A DNA stretch of 64,000 nt, taken from Rhodoplanes elegans. GTDB taxonomy: Bacteria > Pseudomonadota > Alphaproteobacteria > Rhizobiales > Xanthobacteraceae. The notes beneath the pieces are model-generated. The model was not told the DNA's origin. It saw only the letters and a list, made by a program, of their open reading frames with translations, and ran no database searches. The translations under genes and the position numbers were made by a program. Shown in pieces: positions 1-10,324 of this stretch. The stretch spans positions 154,318 to 218,317 of the forward strand of contig NZ_NHSK01000074.1 of NCBI RefSeq assembly GCF_016653355.1, written 5' to 3'. Position 1 is the stretch's first letter, and the number at the start of each line of letters is the position of its first letter.

Positions 1-525
1 AAACACGAGCTTCTCGGCGATCGGGATGCGGATCAGCACGCCGAAAGCCTGCAGAAGAAGGATGAAGATGGTCGGCCAGCGCGAGACCAGCTCGGGATTC
101 TTCGGTCGCAGATACTCCGACGCCGTGAGCAGCAGATAGGAGGAGATCAGGATCGCCGACACGCGGATGCGGAGCGGCATGTCGGTCCAGTAGAAGTCGA
201 ACTGGCACGCCACCATCCAGCCGACCGAGACGGCGAGCAGCACCGAGAGGCGCGGCTTGCGCCCCTCGAAGGTGCGGGCGCCCGTCCACATCATGCCGTA
301 GCCGAACAGCTGGATCGGATTGCCGATGACGATCGAGATCTCGGGCGGGATCACGCCGCGCAGCACCACGAGCCCGGTGCCGACGACGACAAGGAGCAGC
401 CCGCCGCCCCACCAGGCGAGCGTCTTCGACGTGCGGTCCTGCAGCCACGCGAACAGCAGCATGAAGCCGCTGATCGCCGCAGCGAACGCGGTCACGGCGA
501 AGAGGGTGGGCTGATCAATGTGCAT
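1..525 (-). CDS. Membrane protein, paralogue of the adjacent diguanylate cyclase (C-terminus beyond window)
   Basis: The frame is open from an ATG at 525 to the window edge, giving 175 residues. They are mostly hydrophobic, with about six predicted membrane segments, and begin MHIDQPTLFAVTAF. The protein follows the N-terminal membrane half of the next gene (664-1878) almost segment by segment: both have TLAWW near residue 37 and RIP(I/F)A near residue 168. That gene continues into a GGDEF domain, so this one may do so outside the window, but no GGDEF residues are visible here. No strong ribosome binding site precedes the ATG. Tandem duplication is inferred from the shared topology and motifs. 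Confidence 0.75.
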   Translation of the reverse strand, partial: MHIDQPTLFAVTAFAAAISGFMLLFAWLQDRTSKTLAWWGGGLLLVVVGTGLVVLRGVIPPEISIVIGNPIQLFGYGMMWTGARTFEGRKPRLSVLLAVSVGWMVACQFDFYWTDMPLRIRVSAILISSYLLLTASEYLRPKNPELVSRWPTIFILLLQAFGVLIRIPIAEKLVF

Positions 526-663
526 CGAGCATCCGATCGCGGCGTCCATTTGGCACGGCGCGAGGGTTCCGTTCTAGCCGATTCCGATGAGAGTCCTGTT
601 CCCGATTGCGTAAAAGTTGGACCGGCTCCGACAAGGATTCGTCAACCATCGCGCCCCGTCCGG

Positions 664-1878
664 TCATGCCATGGTGAGATTGGCCGGCGCGCGGCCGGCG
701 GCCGCCGGAGCGGCCGATCCGATGCCGCGCTCCGGCGAGATCCACTCCACACGATTGCGGCCGTTCGCCTTGGCCGCATAGAGGGCGCGATCCGCGCACT
801 CCATCAGGGCCGCGAGGTCGTGCGCGCGGGGACCGGTCGCGGCCACCCCGATGCTGACCGAAACCGGATCGGCGGTGCCGATCGTCGGACCCTGGCCGGC
901 GAACCAGTCGCGGATCCGCTCCGCGATCTGCACCGCGTCGGCCACGTTCGCGCCCGGCAGCAGACAGGCGAACTCCTCGCCGCCGGTGCGGGCGAGCAGA
1001 TCGCTCGGGCGGAGCAGGGCGGAGGCGCCATTGCAGAAGAGCTTCAGTGCGGCGTCGCCGGCGGCGTGCCCCAGGCGGTCGTTGATCCGCTTGAACAGGT
1101 CGAGGTCGATCATCAGCACGGCCACCGGATGGCCGTCGGCGAGCATCCGGGCGAGCGTCCGCTCGCCGCGGTCGAAGAAGGCCCGCCGGTTGGCGATGCC
1201 GGTCAGCGGATCACGCAGGGCGTCGCGGCGGAGCTCGATCTCGACCCGGTCCTTCACCATCGCCATCACCAGGAACGGCATCGAATCGGCGGCGAGGAAC
1301 AGCGCGATGGTCCACAGCGGGAACACGATCCCGACCTGGTCGGCCGGCACCGGGAAGACGAAGTAGGCAGCGAAGGGAATGCGCACCGCATACAGGGCCG
1401 CCTGGAAGGACAAGAGGCCGACCGTAAGGCCGCGCGACACCGACCGGAGGTCGGGCATCCGGGCATACACCCGGGCGGTCAGCGCCAGGATGACGACCGC
1501 CAGGACCGAGAAGGCCCGAAGGCGGAGTTCCTGCGAGTCCCGGAACGCCGGCAGTTGCCACAGCATCACCCAGGCGACGGCCCCGAACGAGCCGACCGCG
1601 AGTCGCGGCCGCGCCCCGGCGAACACGCGGGCGGCGCACCACATTCCGCCGTAAGCGGCGAGCCAGAGGCTGGCCCCGGCGACGATCGAGACCGCATCCG
1701 GCACCACGCCGCGGCCGACGACCACCACGGCCGCCACGGCCAGCAGCAGGGTCGCGCCGCTCCACCAGGCGAGCGTCGCCGCCTTCCGGTTCTGCCACCA
1801 CGCCACGAGCAGCATCGGGCTGCTGGCCGCGGTCGCGAGGATCGCGACGGTGTACAGGGTCGGTAGGTCGAAGCGCAT
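664..1878 (-). CDS. Membrane-anchored diguanylate cyclase (GGDEF)
   Basis: Makes the second messenger cyclic di-GMP from two GTP at the inner membrane. The 404-residue protein has about six hydrophobic segments in residues 1-210, then a GGDEF domain. The domain opens with RDPLTGIANRR near residue 224, contains the metal-binding DLDLFKRIND, and has the catalytic GGEEF at 299-303. An RxxD inhibitory site (RPSD, 290-293) lies exactly five residues before it, so product inhibition is expected. No EAL domain is present. The N-terminal sensor resembles the truncated gene at 1-525, which suggests a duplicated sensor pair. The signal is unknown. Confidence 0.93.
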   Translation of the reverse strand: MRFDLPTLYTVAILATAASSPMLLVAWWQNRKAATLAWWSGATLLLAVAAVVVVGRGVVPDAVSIVAGASLWLAAYGGMWCAARVFAGARPRLAVGSFGAVAWVMLWQLPAFRDSQELRLRAFSVLAVVILALTARVYARMPDLRSVSRGLTVGLLSFQAALYAVRIPFAAYFVFPVPADQVGIVFPLWTIALFLAADSMPFLVMAMVKDRVEIELRRDALRDPLTGIANRRAFFDRGERTLARMLADGHPVAVLMIDLDLFKRINDRLGHAAGDAALKLFCNGASALLRPSDLLARTGGEEFACLLPGANVADAVQIAERIRDWFAGQGPTIGTADPVSVSIGVAATGPRAHDLAALMECADRALYAAKANGRNRVEWISPERGIGSAAPAAAGRAPANLTMA

Positions 1879-2123
1879 GCTCGTCGTCTCGGCCCACGCG
1901 GCGCTACGTGGGTAGCGGGGGAGTTACAACCCTGCCGGTCTAGGCGGTTTCGATCAAAGGTAGCCAGGGAGGGTGAAGATCCGGTTTCGACCGTCCCGCG
2001 ATCCGTCCGCCGCGGACGTGCGCCACGGACTTGGCCGTGACGCCGGTGGGCGGGGGTTGGGCCCGGGTCGAATCCGCTGCTATGGGTCGGGATCGCTCGG
2101 CGAGCCATTCGAGGAGAGACAGC

Positions 2124-3251
2124 ATGGACGTGAAGGCGGCGGTGGCGTTCGAGGCGGGCAAGCCTCTCGAGGTGACGACCGTGCAGCTCGAGGGACCGCG
2201 CGACGGCGAGGTCCTGGTCGAGATCATGGCGACCGGCATCTGCCACACCGACGAGTTCACGCTGTCGGGTGCCGACCCGGAGGGCCTGTTCCCGGCGATC
2301 CTGGGCCACGAGGGCGCCGGCATCGTCCGCGCGGTCGGGGCCGGGGTAACCTCGGTGAAGCCGGGCGACCACGTCATCCCGCTCTACACGCCCGAATGCC
2401 GGCAGTGCCCGTCCTGTCTCTCGCGCAAGACGAACCTCTGCACGGCGATCCGCGCGACCCAGGGGCAGGGGCTGATGCCGGACGGCTCGTCGCGCTTCTC
2501 GCTCGAGGGCAAGCCGATCCACCACTACATGGGGTGCTCGACCTTCGCCAACTTCACGGTTCTGCCCGAGATCGCGGTGGCGAAGATCCGCGAGGACGCG
2601 CCCTTCGACAAGGTCTGCTACATCGGCTGCGGGGTGACGACCGGCGTCGGCGCCGTGATCAACACGGCCAAGGTGGAGCCGGGATCGACCGCCGTGGTGT
2701 TCGGCCTCGGCGGCATCGGGCTCAACGTCATCCAGGGCCTGCGCCTGGTCGGCGCCGACATGATCATCGGGGTCGACATCAACAACGACAAGAAGGCGTG
2801 GGGCGAGCGCTTCGGGATGACGCATTTCGTCAACCCCAGGGAGATCGGCGGCGACCTCGTCCCGTATCTGGTGAATCTCACCAAGCGCGGGGCCGACCAG
2901 ATCGGCGGCGCCGACTACACGTTCGACTGCACCGGCAACGTCACGGTGATGCGCCAGGCGCTGGAATGCTGCCACCGCGGCTGGGGCGTCTCGGTGGTCA
3001 TCGGGGTGGCACCGGCCGGCGCCGAGATCCAGACGCGGCCGTTCCAGCTCGTCACCGGGCGGGTGTGGAAGGGCTCGGCCTTCGGCGGCGCCCGCGGCCG
3101 TACCGACGTGCCGCGCATCGTCGACTGGTACATGCAGGGCAAGATCGAGATCGACCCGATGATCACCCACACGCTGCCGCTCGCCGAGATCAACCGGGGG
3201 TTCGACCTCATGCACGCCGGCGAATCGATCCGCAGCGTCGTGGTGTACTGA
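2124..3251 (+). CDS. frmA: S-(hydroxymethyl)glutathione dehydrogenase / class III alcohol dehydrogenase
   Basis: A cytosolic zinc enzyme that oxidises the glutathione-formaldehyde adduct with NAD and can also reduce S-nitrosoglutathione. The 375 residues match the family length. Visible are the catalytic-zinc cysteine and neighbours (GICHTDE), GHEGAG, the structural zinc cluster CRQCPSC followed by a fourth Cys, GCGVTTGVGAV, and the nucleotide fold GLGGIGLNVIQG. The ATG at 2124 is chosen because GAGGAGAG lies just upstream; the frame stays open further upstream without homology. It stands alone, with no S-formylglutathione hydrolase next to it. The 245 bases before it hold no recognisable gene. 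Confidence 0.95.
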   Translation: MDVKAAVAFEAGKPLEVTTVQLEGPRDGEVLVEIMATGICHTDEFTLSGADPEGLFPAILGHEGAGIVRAVGAGVTSVKPGDHVIPLYTPECRQCPSCLSRKTNLCTAIRATQGQGLMPDGSSRFSLEGKPIHHYMGCSTFANFTVLPEIAVAKIREDAPFDKVCYIGCGVTTGVGAVINTAKVEPGSTAVVFGLGGIGLNVIQGLRLVGADMIIGVDINNDKKAWGERFGMTHFVNPREIGGDLVPYLVNLTKRGADQIGGADYTFDCTGNVTVMRQALECCHRGWGVSVVIGVAPAGAEIQTRPFQLVTGRVWKGSAFGGARGRTDVPRIVDWYMQGKIEIDPMITHTLPLAEINRGFDLMHAGESIRSVVVY

Positions 3252-3262
3252 GCGAGGGCTCT

Positions 3263-3495
3263 GCTCGTTCCATCGTCGTCCCGGGGCGCGGCGAAGCCGC
3301 GAGCCTCGTTCCTCAACAGCGGCCCCAGACTTCGGGTGCCCCGGACAAGGTGCGTCGGGCCGAAGGCTCGACGCGCCGCAGAGCCGGGGCCCAGGGGCCC
3401 CGGAGACGGCGGTCCGGCAAAGCCATCATGCGATCGCCCCTGGGTCCCGGGTCACGGCGCGATGCGCCGCGCCCGGGACACGAGGCTCGTTCCAT
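3263..3495. repeat. G+C-rich composite intergenic repeat with 11-bp direct flanks
   Basis: An 11-bp direct repeat (GCTCGTTCCAT) occurs at 3263-3273 and 3485-3495, enclosing about 210 bp of palindromic sequence that begins and ends with CCCGGG-type arms. Part of the interior (about 3340-3400) reappears in reverse orientation at 59570-59627, so it is a dispersed element. The flanks look like a target duplication but could simply be part of the repeat. The rest of the 3252-3713 gap contains no convincing gene, only the region before secG. Confidence 0.6.
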
Positions 3496-3713
3496 ACCGG
3501 GACCATTGGGGCCTGCGACCCCTTCCGACCCGCTCGCCATAGCCCGTCTGCCGCTTTTCCGGGCCGGACGGGTGGAAAAGCGCGGCGGGATCGTGTAGAC
3601 GCGGCGCGCCGCCCTTATATGTCGCCGGTCGGCCCCCGCCCGTGATCGCGAGGCGGGGCTAGCCTCGGCCGGATGTCCGGGATTTTTCAGCGTCGTTTCG
3701 AGCGGACCGTTCC

Positions 3714-4157
3714 ATGCAGACCGTCGTCATCGTCATCCACCTGATGATCGTGCTCGCCCTGATCGGGCTGGTGCTCCTGCAGCGTTCCGAAGGCGGGGCG
3801 CTCGGCATCGGCGGTGGCGGCGGATTCATGAGCAACCGCAGCTCCGGCAACGCGCTCACCCGGGCGACCGCGGTCCTGGCGGCGGCGTTCTTCGTCACCA
3901 GCCTCCTGCTGTCGGTGCTGGCCGGCATGTCGCACCGGCCGACCACGGTGATTCCGGCGGCCGACGGCCCGGCCGCCCCGGCGCCCGGCGCCCCGTCGCC
4001 GCTCGGCACCGGCGGCGGCGTGCTCGACCAGCTCCAGCGCGGCCAGCCGGCCGCCCCGGGCGCCCCGGCCGCGCCCTCGGCTCCGGCCCCCTCGGCGCCC
4101 GCTCCGGCCGCTCCCGCACCGGCGCCGTCCGGTCCGGAAGTGCCGCGTTCGCAGTGA
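3714..4157 (+). CDS. secG: Preprotein translocase subunit SecG
   Basis: A small inner-membrane partner of SecYE that assists SecA-driven protein export. The 147-residue protein has the family layout: membrane segment (about residues 2-22), the signature LLQRSEGGALGIGGGGG with FMSNRS, then a second segment (about 48-70). A long Ala/Pro-rich tail (about 75-147) follows, as is usual for alphaproteobacterial SecG. The 238 bases between its stop and pyrG contain no gene. Low-complexity tail aside, nothing is unusual. Confidence 0.95.
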   Translation: MQTVVIVIHLMIVLALIGLVLLQRSEGGALGIGGGGGFMSNRSSGNALTRATAVLAAAFFVTSLLLSVLAGMSHRPTTVIPAADGPAAPAPGAPSPLGTGGGVLDQLQRGQPAAPGAPAAPSAPAPSAPAPAAPAPAPSGPEVPRSQ

Positions 4158-4383
4158 CGGCGGCCGGCCCCGCCGGCACGCATTCGGGCGGCGGCCCAGA
4201 GGGCCGCGCACCCCTGATCACCATCCCGTCATCCACCGCCGGGCGAGCCTCGCCCGGCGCCCGAGGATCTGGAGCCAAGCCATTGCGAGATGGCCTGAAA
4301 ATTCATGCCGTTCCGGTGCCGGAGCGGATCGTCGGGTCTGCCTTGCGTGCAAAGACCTCGTCGAATCGTTCCAGCTTGGCTAG

Positions 4384-6024
<1,641 letters not shown>

Positions 6025-6085
6025 CCGGCGCGGCCCGGGCCACCGGCGGGCCGGGCGCGGGCGCAATGCAGGAAGGACACCGTCG

Positions 6086-6325
6086 ATGAAGCACCTTCTC
6101 GCCGTCCTGGTGGCGCTCCTCGCGATCCTGTCGTGGACCTTCGCCGGCACCATCGTCGAGCTGGAGACCTACCGGTCCGCCAACGCCCAGGGCCTCTGCC
6201 ACGTCGCCGACGTGAACTACGGGGCCGACGCCGGCGCCCGGGCGCAGCGCGAGCGCTGCCTCGCCGCGACCACCACCGGCACCAGCTTCACCCGGCACCT
6301 CCTGAACGCGCTCGGCTGGTTCTGA
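6086..6325 (+). CDS. Small exported or membrane-anchored protein, unknown function
   Basis: Encodes 79 residues beginning MKHLLAVLVALLAILSW, a typical signal peptide or single membrane anchor. Two cysteines (in LCHVAD and ERCLAA) could form a disulphide outside the cytoplasm. A GGAAGGAC ribosome binding site lies upstream. It follows pyrG by about 60 bases on the same strand and could be cotranscribed. No family was recognised; codon use looks like the neighbours. Confidence 0.6.
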   Translation: MKHLLAVLVALLAILSWTFAGTIVELETYRSANAQGLCHVADVNYGADAGARAQRERCLAATTTGTSFTRHLLNALGWF

Positions 6326-6461
6326 GCGATCGCGGCAAGCCTCTGTGAACCGTCCGGATCGATTCGCCCTGATCGGGGCGGCGCACACGCACTCGTGACT
6401 CGGGTCGCCCCGCGCCGGGCCGCTAGACTGGCCGCGGTGCATCATTCGAGGCGAGGGGCAA

Positions 6462-6767
6462 ATGACCAGCGCATTTTCCACGGCGTTCCGCGCGACCGTG
6501 CCGGCGATTGCGGTTCTGCTCGCGGGACTCTCGTCGGCCGTGGCCGGGGACACGCCTATCCGGTCCGGATGGACCGAGATCGGCCCCTCGACGGCACAGT
6601 TCGGGCCGGTGCCGGTCATCCGGCTCGGCGCCATCGTCACGGCCGAGATGGCCGGTCCGGTGGTGATCCTGCGGACCGTCAAAGGCGAGATCCCGATCGA
6701 TCGCGAGGCGTTCCTGCCGTATCTGACCGGTACGCCAGCCCCCGTGATGGCCCAGGGCGAAGATTAG
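6462..6767 (+). CDS. Exported small protein, unknown function
   Basis: Encodes 101 residues. Residues 1-28 form a signal peptide with cleavage expected after SAVAG or a nearby site, followed by about 70 residues with alternating hydrophobic positions that suggest a compact beta fold. A GAGGCGAGGGG stretch precedes the ATG. No family was recognised. It lies in a run of small same-strand genes between pyrG and the mob genes. Confidence 0.6.
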   Translation: MTSAFSTAFRATVPAIAVLLAGLSSAVAGDTPIRSGWTEIGPSTAQFGPVPVIRLGAIVTAEMAGPVVILRTVKGEIPIDREAFLPYLTGTPAPVMAQGED

Positions 6768-6859
6768 AACGCTCCGCGCGCGCCGGCGCGTCGCCACGCG
6801 CGCTCTGCTATGATGGCCTGCGACGGGCCGGTCGGCGGGGCGGCCCGGGCGGAGCCGGC

Positions 6860-7423
6860 ATGAGCCACGACATCTCCACCAAGGCGCAGGCGACCCGCGC
6901 GCACACGGCCCGCGCGGACTCGACCGACGTGCCGAGCCTCTATGACGCGGACATCCTGCTGTGGTCCGAGCAGCAGGCCGCGCTGATCCGCGCGCTCGGC
7001 CGCCGCCGCGACCTCCCGAACGACCTCGACATCGAGAACGTCGCCGAGGAGATCGAGAGCGTGGGACGGTCCGAGCTCGCCGCCGTCGAGAGCAAGATCG
7101 AGCTGATCATCTTGCATGTCCTGAAGCTGGTCCTGGAACCGGACGCGCCGCCGACTCGCCATTGGCGGGCCGAGATCGCCGGCTTCCATGCCGACCTGCG
7201 GCGCCGCTACAGCGCCTCCATGCGCCAGCGCATCGACCTCGACGCGCTGTGGCGGTCCGCCCGCCAGCAGGCCGCGCTGGCGCACGAGGGCACGCCGGTG
7301 CAGCCGGTCGTCGACGGCCTGCCGGAGGACTGCCCGTTCGCCCTCGACGACTTCTTGGGCGAACCGATCGATCCCGCCGCGCTGACGGCCCGGCTGCAGG
7401 CGCCGCCCTCGGCGCCCGCCTGA
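6860..7423 (+). CDS. DUF29 family protein
   Basis: A 187-residue cytosolic protein with the DUF29 pattern: an N-terminal YDADILLWSEQQAALIRA segment, then DIENVAEEIESVGRSEL, then a basic helix around HWRAEI. DUF29 proteins are small alpha-helical proteins of unknown function found widely in cyanobacteria and Proteobacteria, often in accessory regions. The ATG at 6860 starts the protein about 35 residues before the conserved part. It runs convergently toward mobA, with 8 bases between the stops. Confidence 0.8.
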   Translation: MSHDISTKAQATRAHTARADSTDVPSLYDADILLWSEQQAALIRALGRRRDLPNDLDIENVAEEIESVGRSELAAVESKIELIILHVLKLVLEPDAPPTRHWRAEIAGFHADLRRRYSASMRQRIDLDALWRSARQQAALAHEGTPVQPVVDGLPEDCPFALDDFLGEPIDPAALTARLQAPPSAPA

Positions 7424-7431
7424 TCGGGCTT

Positions 7432-9384
7432 TTACGCGCCCGCGGCCTCTGCCATCCGGGGCGGGACCGCCTCGCGCTGCGGCTGCATGAAGCCGTCGAA
7501 ATACGCCGCCAGCGCCGCGTGGCCGTCGAGCGGCAGCACCTGCGCGACGTACTGGTCGGGCCGCACCACCACCATGCAGCCGGCGGCACGGTCGATGCCC
7601 CGCATGGCAAAGATGTCGTGCCCGCCCGTCCGGTGGTCGGCACAAAACACCTTCTCGTAGTCGCGTAAGCCGAGGCGGCCCTTGGTCGGCAGCAGCAGCG
7701 GCGGCAGTGTTCCGATGTCGAGCGTGCGGTGCGGCTCCTGGAACACCGCCCGCACGTCGATGACGGCGTCGATGTCCTCGCCGTCGCGTGTGTAGCGGTG
7801 CACCGGCGAAACCGGGTCGTCGGCGAGCCACGCGCACAGCCACCGCACCGTCGAGGTTTCGGCGGACAGATCACCGGCCGGGGCGAAGATAAAAATCCGG
7901 AAGCGCCCGTCCGCCTCGATCACGTGGCCGAGATGCACGGGCTTCGCGTCGGCGAGCCGCACCACGGGCGCCGAATGGAAGCGCGTTCCGACCACGAAAC
8001 CGGTCGCGAGATGCTGGTGCCGCCCGTCGCCGGTCAGCAGCGCCGGCGCGTAGCGGGTCGCGGTGCCGGCCGTGTAGCGGCCGTGCGTGACGAAGTAGCG
8101 CCGCGTCGCCTCGGGGTCGACCTCGCGGCCGTCGGCATGTGCCGAGGCGAGCAGCGCGGCCCATTCGCGGTCGAAGTCGATCAGCTCCTTGGCGATGGCG
8201 CGCCGCTCGGCCGAGTAGGTGGCGAGCAGCCTCTCGGGGCTGCGCCCGCGCAGCACGGCGGCGAGCTTCCAGCCGAGATTGAAGGCGTCCTGCATGGAGA
8301 CGTTCATGCCCTGGCCGGCCTTCGGGCTGTGGGTGTGGCAGGCGTCGCCGGCGATGAAGACCCGGGGCGCGTGGGTCGCGGTCTCGGCCTCCGGCACGTC
8401 GTCGAACTTGTCGGTGAGTCGCTGGCCGATCTCGTAGACCGACCACCACGGCACCTCCTTCGGGTCGAGCCGATAAGGATGGAGGATGCGCTGCGCCTTG
8501 GCGATCAACGCGTCGAGCGGGATGTGGCGGGCCGCGACGCGTTCGCCGGCGTCGAGCGCCGTCAGCTCGACATAGAGCCGCACCAGATGGCCGCCCTCGC
8601 GCGGGATCACGATGATGCTGCCTTCGTGCGCCGACTGGATCAGCGCCTTGCAGCGGATGTCCGGAAAGTCCGTGACGGCGAGCAGATCCATCACGCCCCA
8701 GGCGTGGTTCGCCGAGTCTCCGACGAGCTCGCGTCCGATCGCGGCCCGCACGGCACTGCGCGCGCCGTCGCAGCCGACGACGTATCGCGCCCGCACGGTC
8801 TCGGTCGTCGTGTCGTTCGCCGGCTCGGTGCGCTCCAGCGTCACGGTGACGCCGTCGGCATCGCGCACGAGCCCGACGACGCGCCGCGCGTAGAACGGCT
8901 CGAGCTTCGCCGCCGACTTGCGCATGCGCTCCAGATAGAAGTCGTGCACGCGCGCCTGGTTGAGCACGACGTGCGGAAACTCCGAGAGCCCGTCCTCGAC
9001 GTCCTGCACGACGCCGCTGCGCGCGATCCTTTCGGGCGTCGCCGGGTCCGGGCGCCAGAAGGTCGTCTCGGTGATCCAGCACGCCTCCTTCAGCACCCGC
9101 TCGGCGAAGCCGAAGGCGTTGAACATCTCCATGGTGCGGCAGGCGATGCCGTCGGCCTGGCCGCGCCGCATCGGCTCGCTCTTCTGCTCGACGATGCAGG
9201 TTTTTATATCCGCGAAGGCGGCGAGCTGGGCCGCGAGCGTCAGCCCGGCCGGCCCGCAGCCGACGATCAGCACGTCGACCGACGCGGGGAGGGGTCCCTG
9301 CGCGCCGGCGAACGCGGGATAGCGATCCGCGGGATCGACAATCTCCGGATCGCCCGGCACGAAGCCGTCCTGATGGAACTGCAT
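7432..9384 (-). CDS. mobA: 3-Hydroxybenzoate 4-monooxygenase
   Basis: A flavoprotein that hydroxylates 3-hydroxybenzoate to protocatechuate with NADPH and oxygen. The 650 residues fit the MobA size and the phenol hydroxylase fold: FAD-binding [18 protein letters not shown] near residue 35, the second FAD motif [18 protein letters not shown], and a C-terminal thioredoxin-like domain ending in [19 protein letters not shown]. Long stretches recall MobA of Comamonas testosteroni, including [13 protein letters not shown] and [14 protein letters not shown]. The start at 9384 follows GGAGG; the open frame upstream crosses the promoter and a repeat. The divergent MarR gene supports the assignment, since mobA is controlled by a MarR protein in Comamonas. 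Confidence 0.9.
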   Translation of the reverse strand: MQFHQDGFVPGDPEIVDPADRYPAFAGAQGPLPASVDVLIVGCGPAGLTLAAQLAAFADIKTCIVEQKSEPMRRGQADGIACRTMEMFNAFGFAERVLKEACWITETTFWRPDPATPERIARSGVVQDVEDGLSEFPHVVLNQARVHDFYLERMRKSAAKLEPFYARRVVGLVRDADGVTVTLERTEPANDTTTETVRARYVVGCDGARSAVRAAIGRELVGDSANHAWGVMDLLAVTDFPDIRCKALIQSAHEGSIIVIPREGGHLVRLYVELTALDAGERVAARHIPLDALIAKAQRILHPYRLDPKEVPWWSVYEIGQRLTDKFDDVPEAETATHAPRVFIAGDACHTHSPKAGQGMNVSMQDAFNLGWKLAAVLRGRSPERLLATYSAERRAIAKELIDFDREWAALLASAHADGREVDPEATRRYFVTHGRYTAGTATRYAPALLTGDGRHQHLATGFVVGTRFHSAPVVRLADAKPVHLGHVIEADGRFRIFIFAPAGDLSAETSTVRWLCAWLADDPVSPVHRYTRDGEDIDAVIDVRAVFQEPHRTLDIGTLPPLLLPTKGRLGLRDYEKVFCADHRTGGHDIFAMRGIDRAAGCMVVVRPDQYVAQVLPLDGHAALAAYFDGFMQPQREAVPPRMAEAAGA

Positions 9385-9461
9385 GCATCCTCCCGTCGGC
9401 GGACTTTTGTCTGTTGGCCGCCGTTGTCGTCCGCCGTCTTCGCCGTGCTCGTCCCACCCTC

Positions 9462-9540
9462 CGCTCATCCCCGCGAAAGCGGGGATCCAGGGCCATGGAG
9501 CGTGGAGCCTATGGGTCCCCGCCTTCGCGGGGACGAGCGG
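9462..9540. repeat. Dispersed palindromic repeat in the mobA-mobR intergenic region
   Basis: Two small hairpins (CCCCGC-GAAA-GCGGGG and CCCCGC-CTTC-GCGGGG) lie head to head, bounded by CCGCTCATCC and its near-complement GGACGAGCGG, so the whole 79 bp is an inverted repeat. Elements of this pattern are common between genes in many Proteobacteria. It sits between the operator and mobA and would form part of the mobA leader or promoter-proximal region. Confidence 0.7.
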
Positions 9541-9573
9541 AAATTGGGTGTTCGCGCGACGACTGATATTGAT

Positions 9574-9598
9574 CAGCATACTGACGATCAGTATGCTG
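9574..9598. promoter_or_regulatory. Putative MobR operator (perfect inverted repeat)
   Basis: CAGCATACTG and CAGTATGCTG form a perfect 10-bp inverted repeat separated by 5 bp. It is markedly A+T-richer than its surroundings and lies 50 bp before the mobR start and about 190 bp before mobA. Size and symmetry fit a dimeric MarR repressor. The position suggests that it represses both mobR and mobA until 3-hydroxybenzoate binds; this is inferred from the known MobR system. Confidence 0.8.
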
Positions 9599-9647
9599 TC
9601 AATCACGCGACACCCGACCGGACGCGACGTTCTCGAGCGAGGCCCGC

Positions 9648-10112
9648 ATGGAGGATCCCAAGAACATGCCCGGCCATCTGGCGCGGCGGTTCCAGCAGAT
9701 CGCCGTCGCCTGCTTCGTCGCCGAGGTGGAGAAGGCGGGCTTCGATCTCACGCCGGTGCAATACGCGGCGCTCGCCGCGATCGCCGCCCAGCCCGGAATC
9801 GATCAGATCGGGCTGGCCGGCCTGATCGCCTACGACCGCACCACCATCGGCGGCGTCGTCGACCGGCTGGTGCAGAAGGGTTTCGTGGTGCGCGAGGAGA
9901 GCCCGATCGACCGCCGCGCCCGCGTCCTCACCCTGACGCCGGCCGGCAAGACGACGCTGCGCGCCATCGGCCCGGCGGTCGCGGCGGCCCAGCGCACCAT
10001 GCTGCGCGGCCTCGGCGCGCAGGAGCGCCGCGACCTCGTCCGCCTGCTGCAAAAGGCCGTCGCCGGCGGCAACGCGCTCAGCCGCGCCCCGCGGCGCGAG
10101 ATGGCGGGGTAG
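9648..10112 (+). CDS. mobR: MarR family regulator, probable regulator of mobA
   Basis: A 154-residue winged-helix DNA-binding protein. The recognition region includes [20 protein letters not shown] (about residues 50-70) and the wing with [17 protein letters not shown], both diagnostic of MarR. It is transcribed divergently from mobA across a perfect inverted repeat (9574-9598). In Comamonas testosteroni a MarR protein represses mobA and responds to 3-hydroxybenzoate. The same role here rests on synteny and the operator; the ligand is not proven. Confidence 0.85.
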   Translation: MEDPKNMPGHLARRFQQIAVACFVAEVEKAGFDLTPVQYAALAAIAAQPGIDQIGLAGLIAYDRTTIGGVVDRLVQKGFVVREESPIDRRARVLTLTPAGKTTLRAIGPAVAAAQRTMLRGLGAQERRDLVRLLQKAVAGGNALSRAPRREMAG

Positions 10113-10129
10113 GGCGGCGCGAAGCCGCC

Positions 10130-10249
10130 GTAGCCCGGCCGGAGCGAAGCGACGGCCGGGACGGGCCTCGCCGGAGGAATCGGCCGGGGAAGGGTCGGGG
10201 ACAAGCCGCGCCGTGGGCTCCCGGGTTTCGCAGGCTCAACCCGGGCTAC
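10130..10249 (-). repeat. Paired GTAG-REP element (BIME-like), copy 1
   Basis: Two inverted units each begin with GTAG at the outer edge: GTAGCCCGGCCGG at 10130 on the plus strand, and GTAGCCCGGGTTGAGCC read on the minus strand from 10249. Each unit folds into a hairpin next to the tetranucleotide. This is the same family as the repeats flanking the RAYT gene at 48157-48696, here in the opposite orientation. It occupies most of the mobR-kdsA gap. Confidence 0.85.
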
Positions 10250-10324
10250 GGGTTCCATACGGGCACCGGTCGGATGCGGCGCGCCGTTGACCCGGCTCGC
10301 GGGGGGCGCCATGGTCCGCGCGCC

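Noticed and set aside
520..1866. Long open frame antisense to the diguanylate cyclase
   Set aside because: It is the complement of a convincing GGDEF gene; the translation is Arg/Gly-rich with no family content. Many similar shadows occur across the window because stop codons are rare at this G+C.
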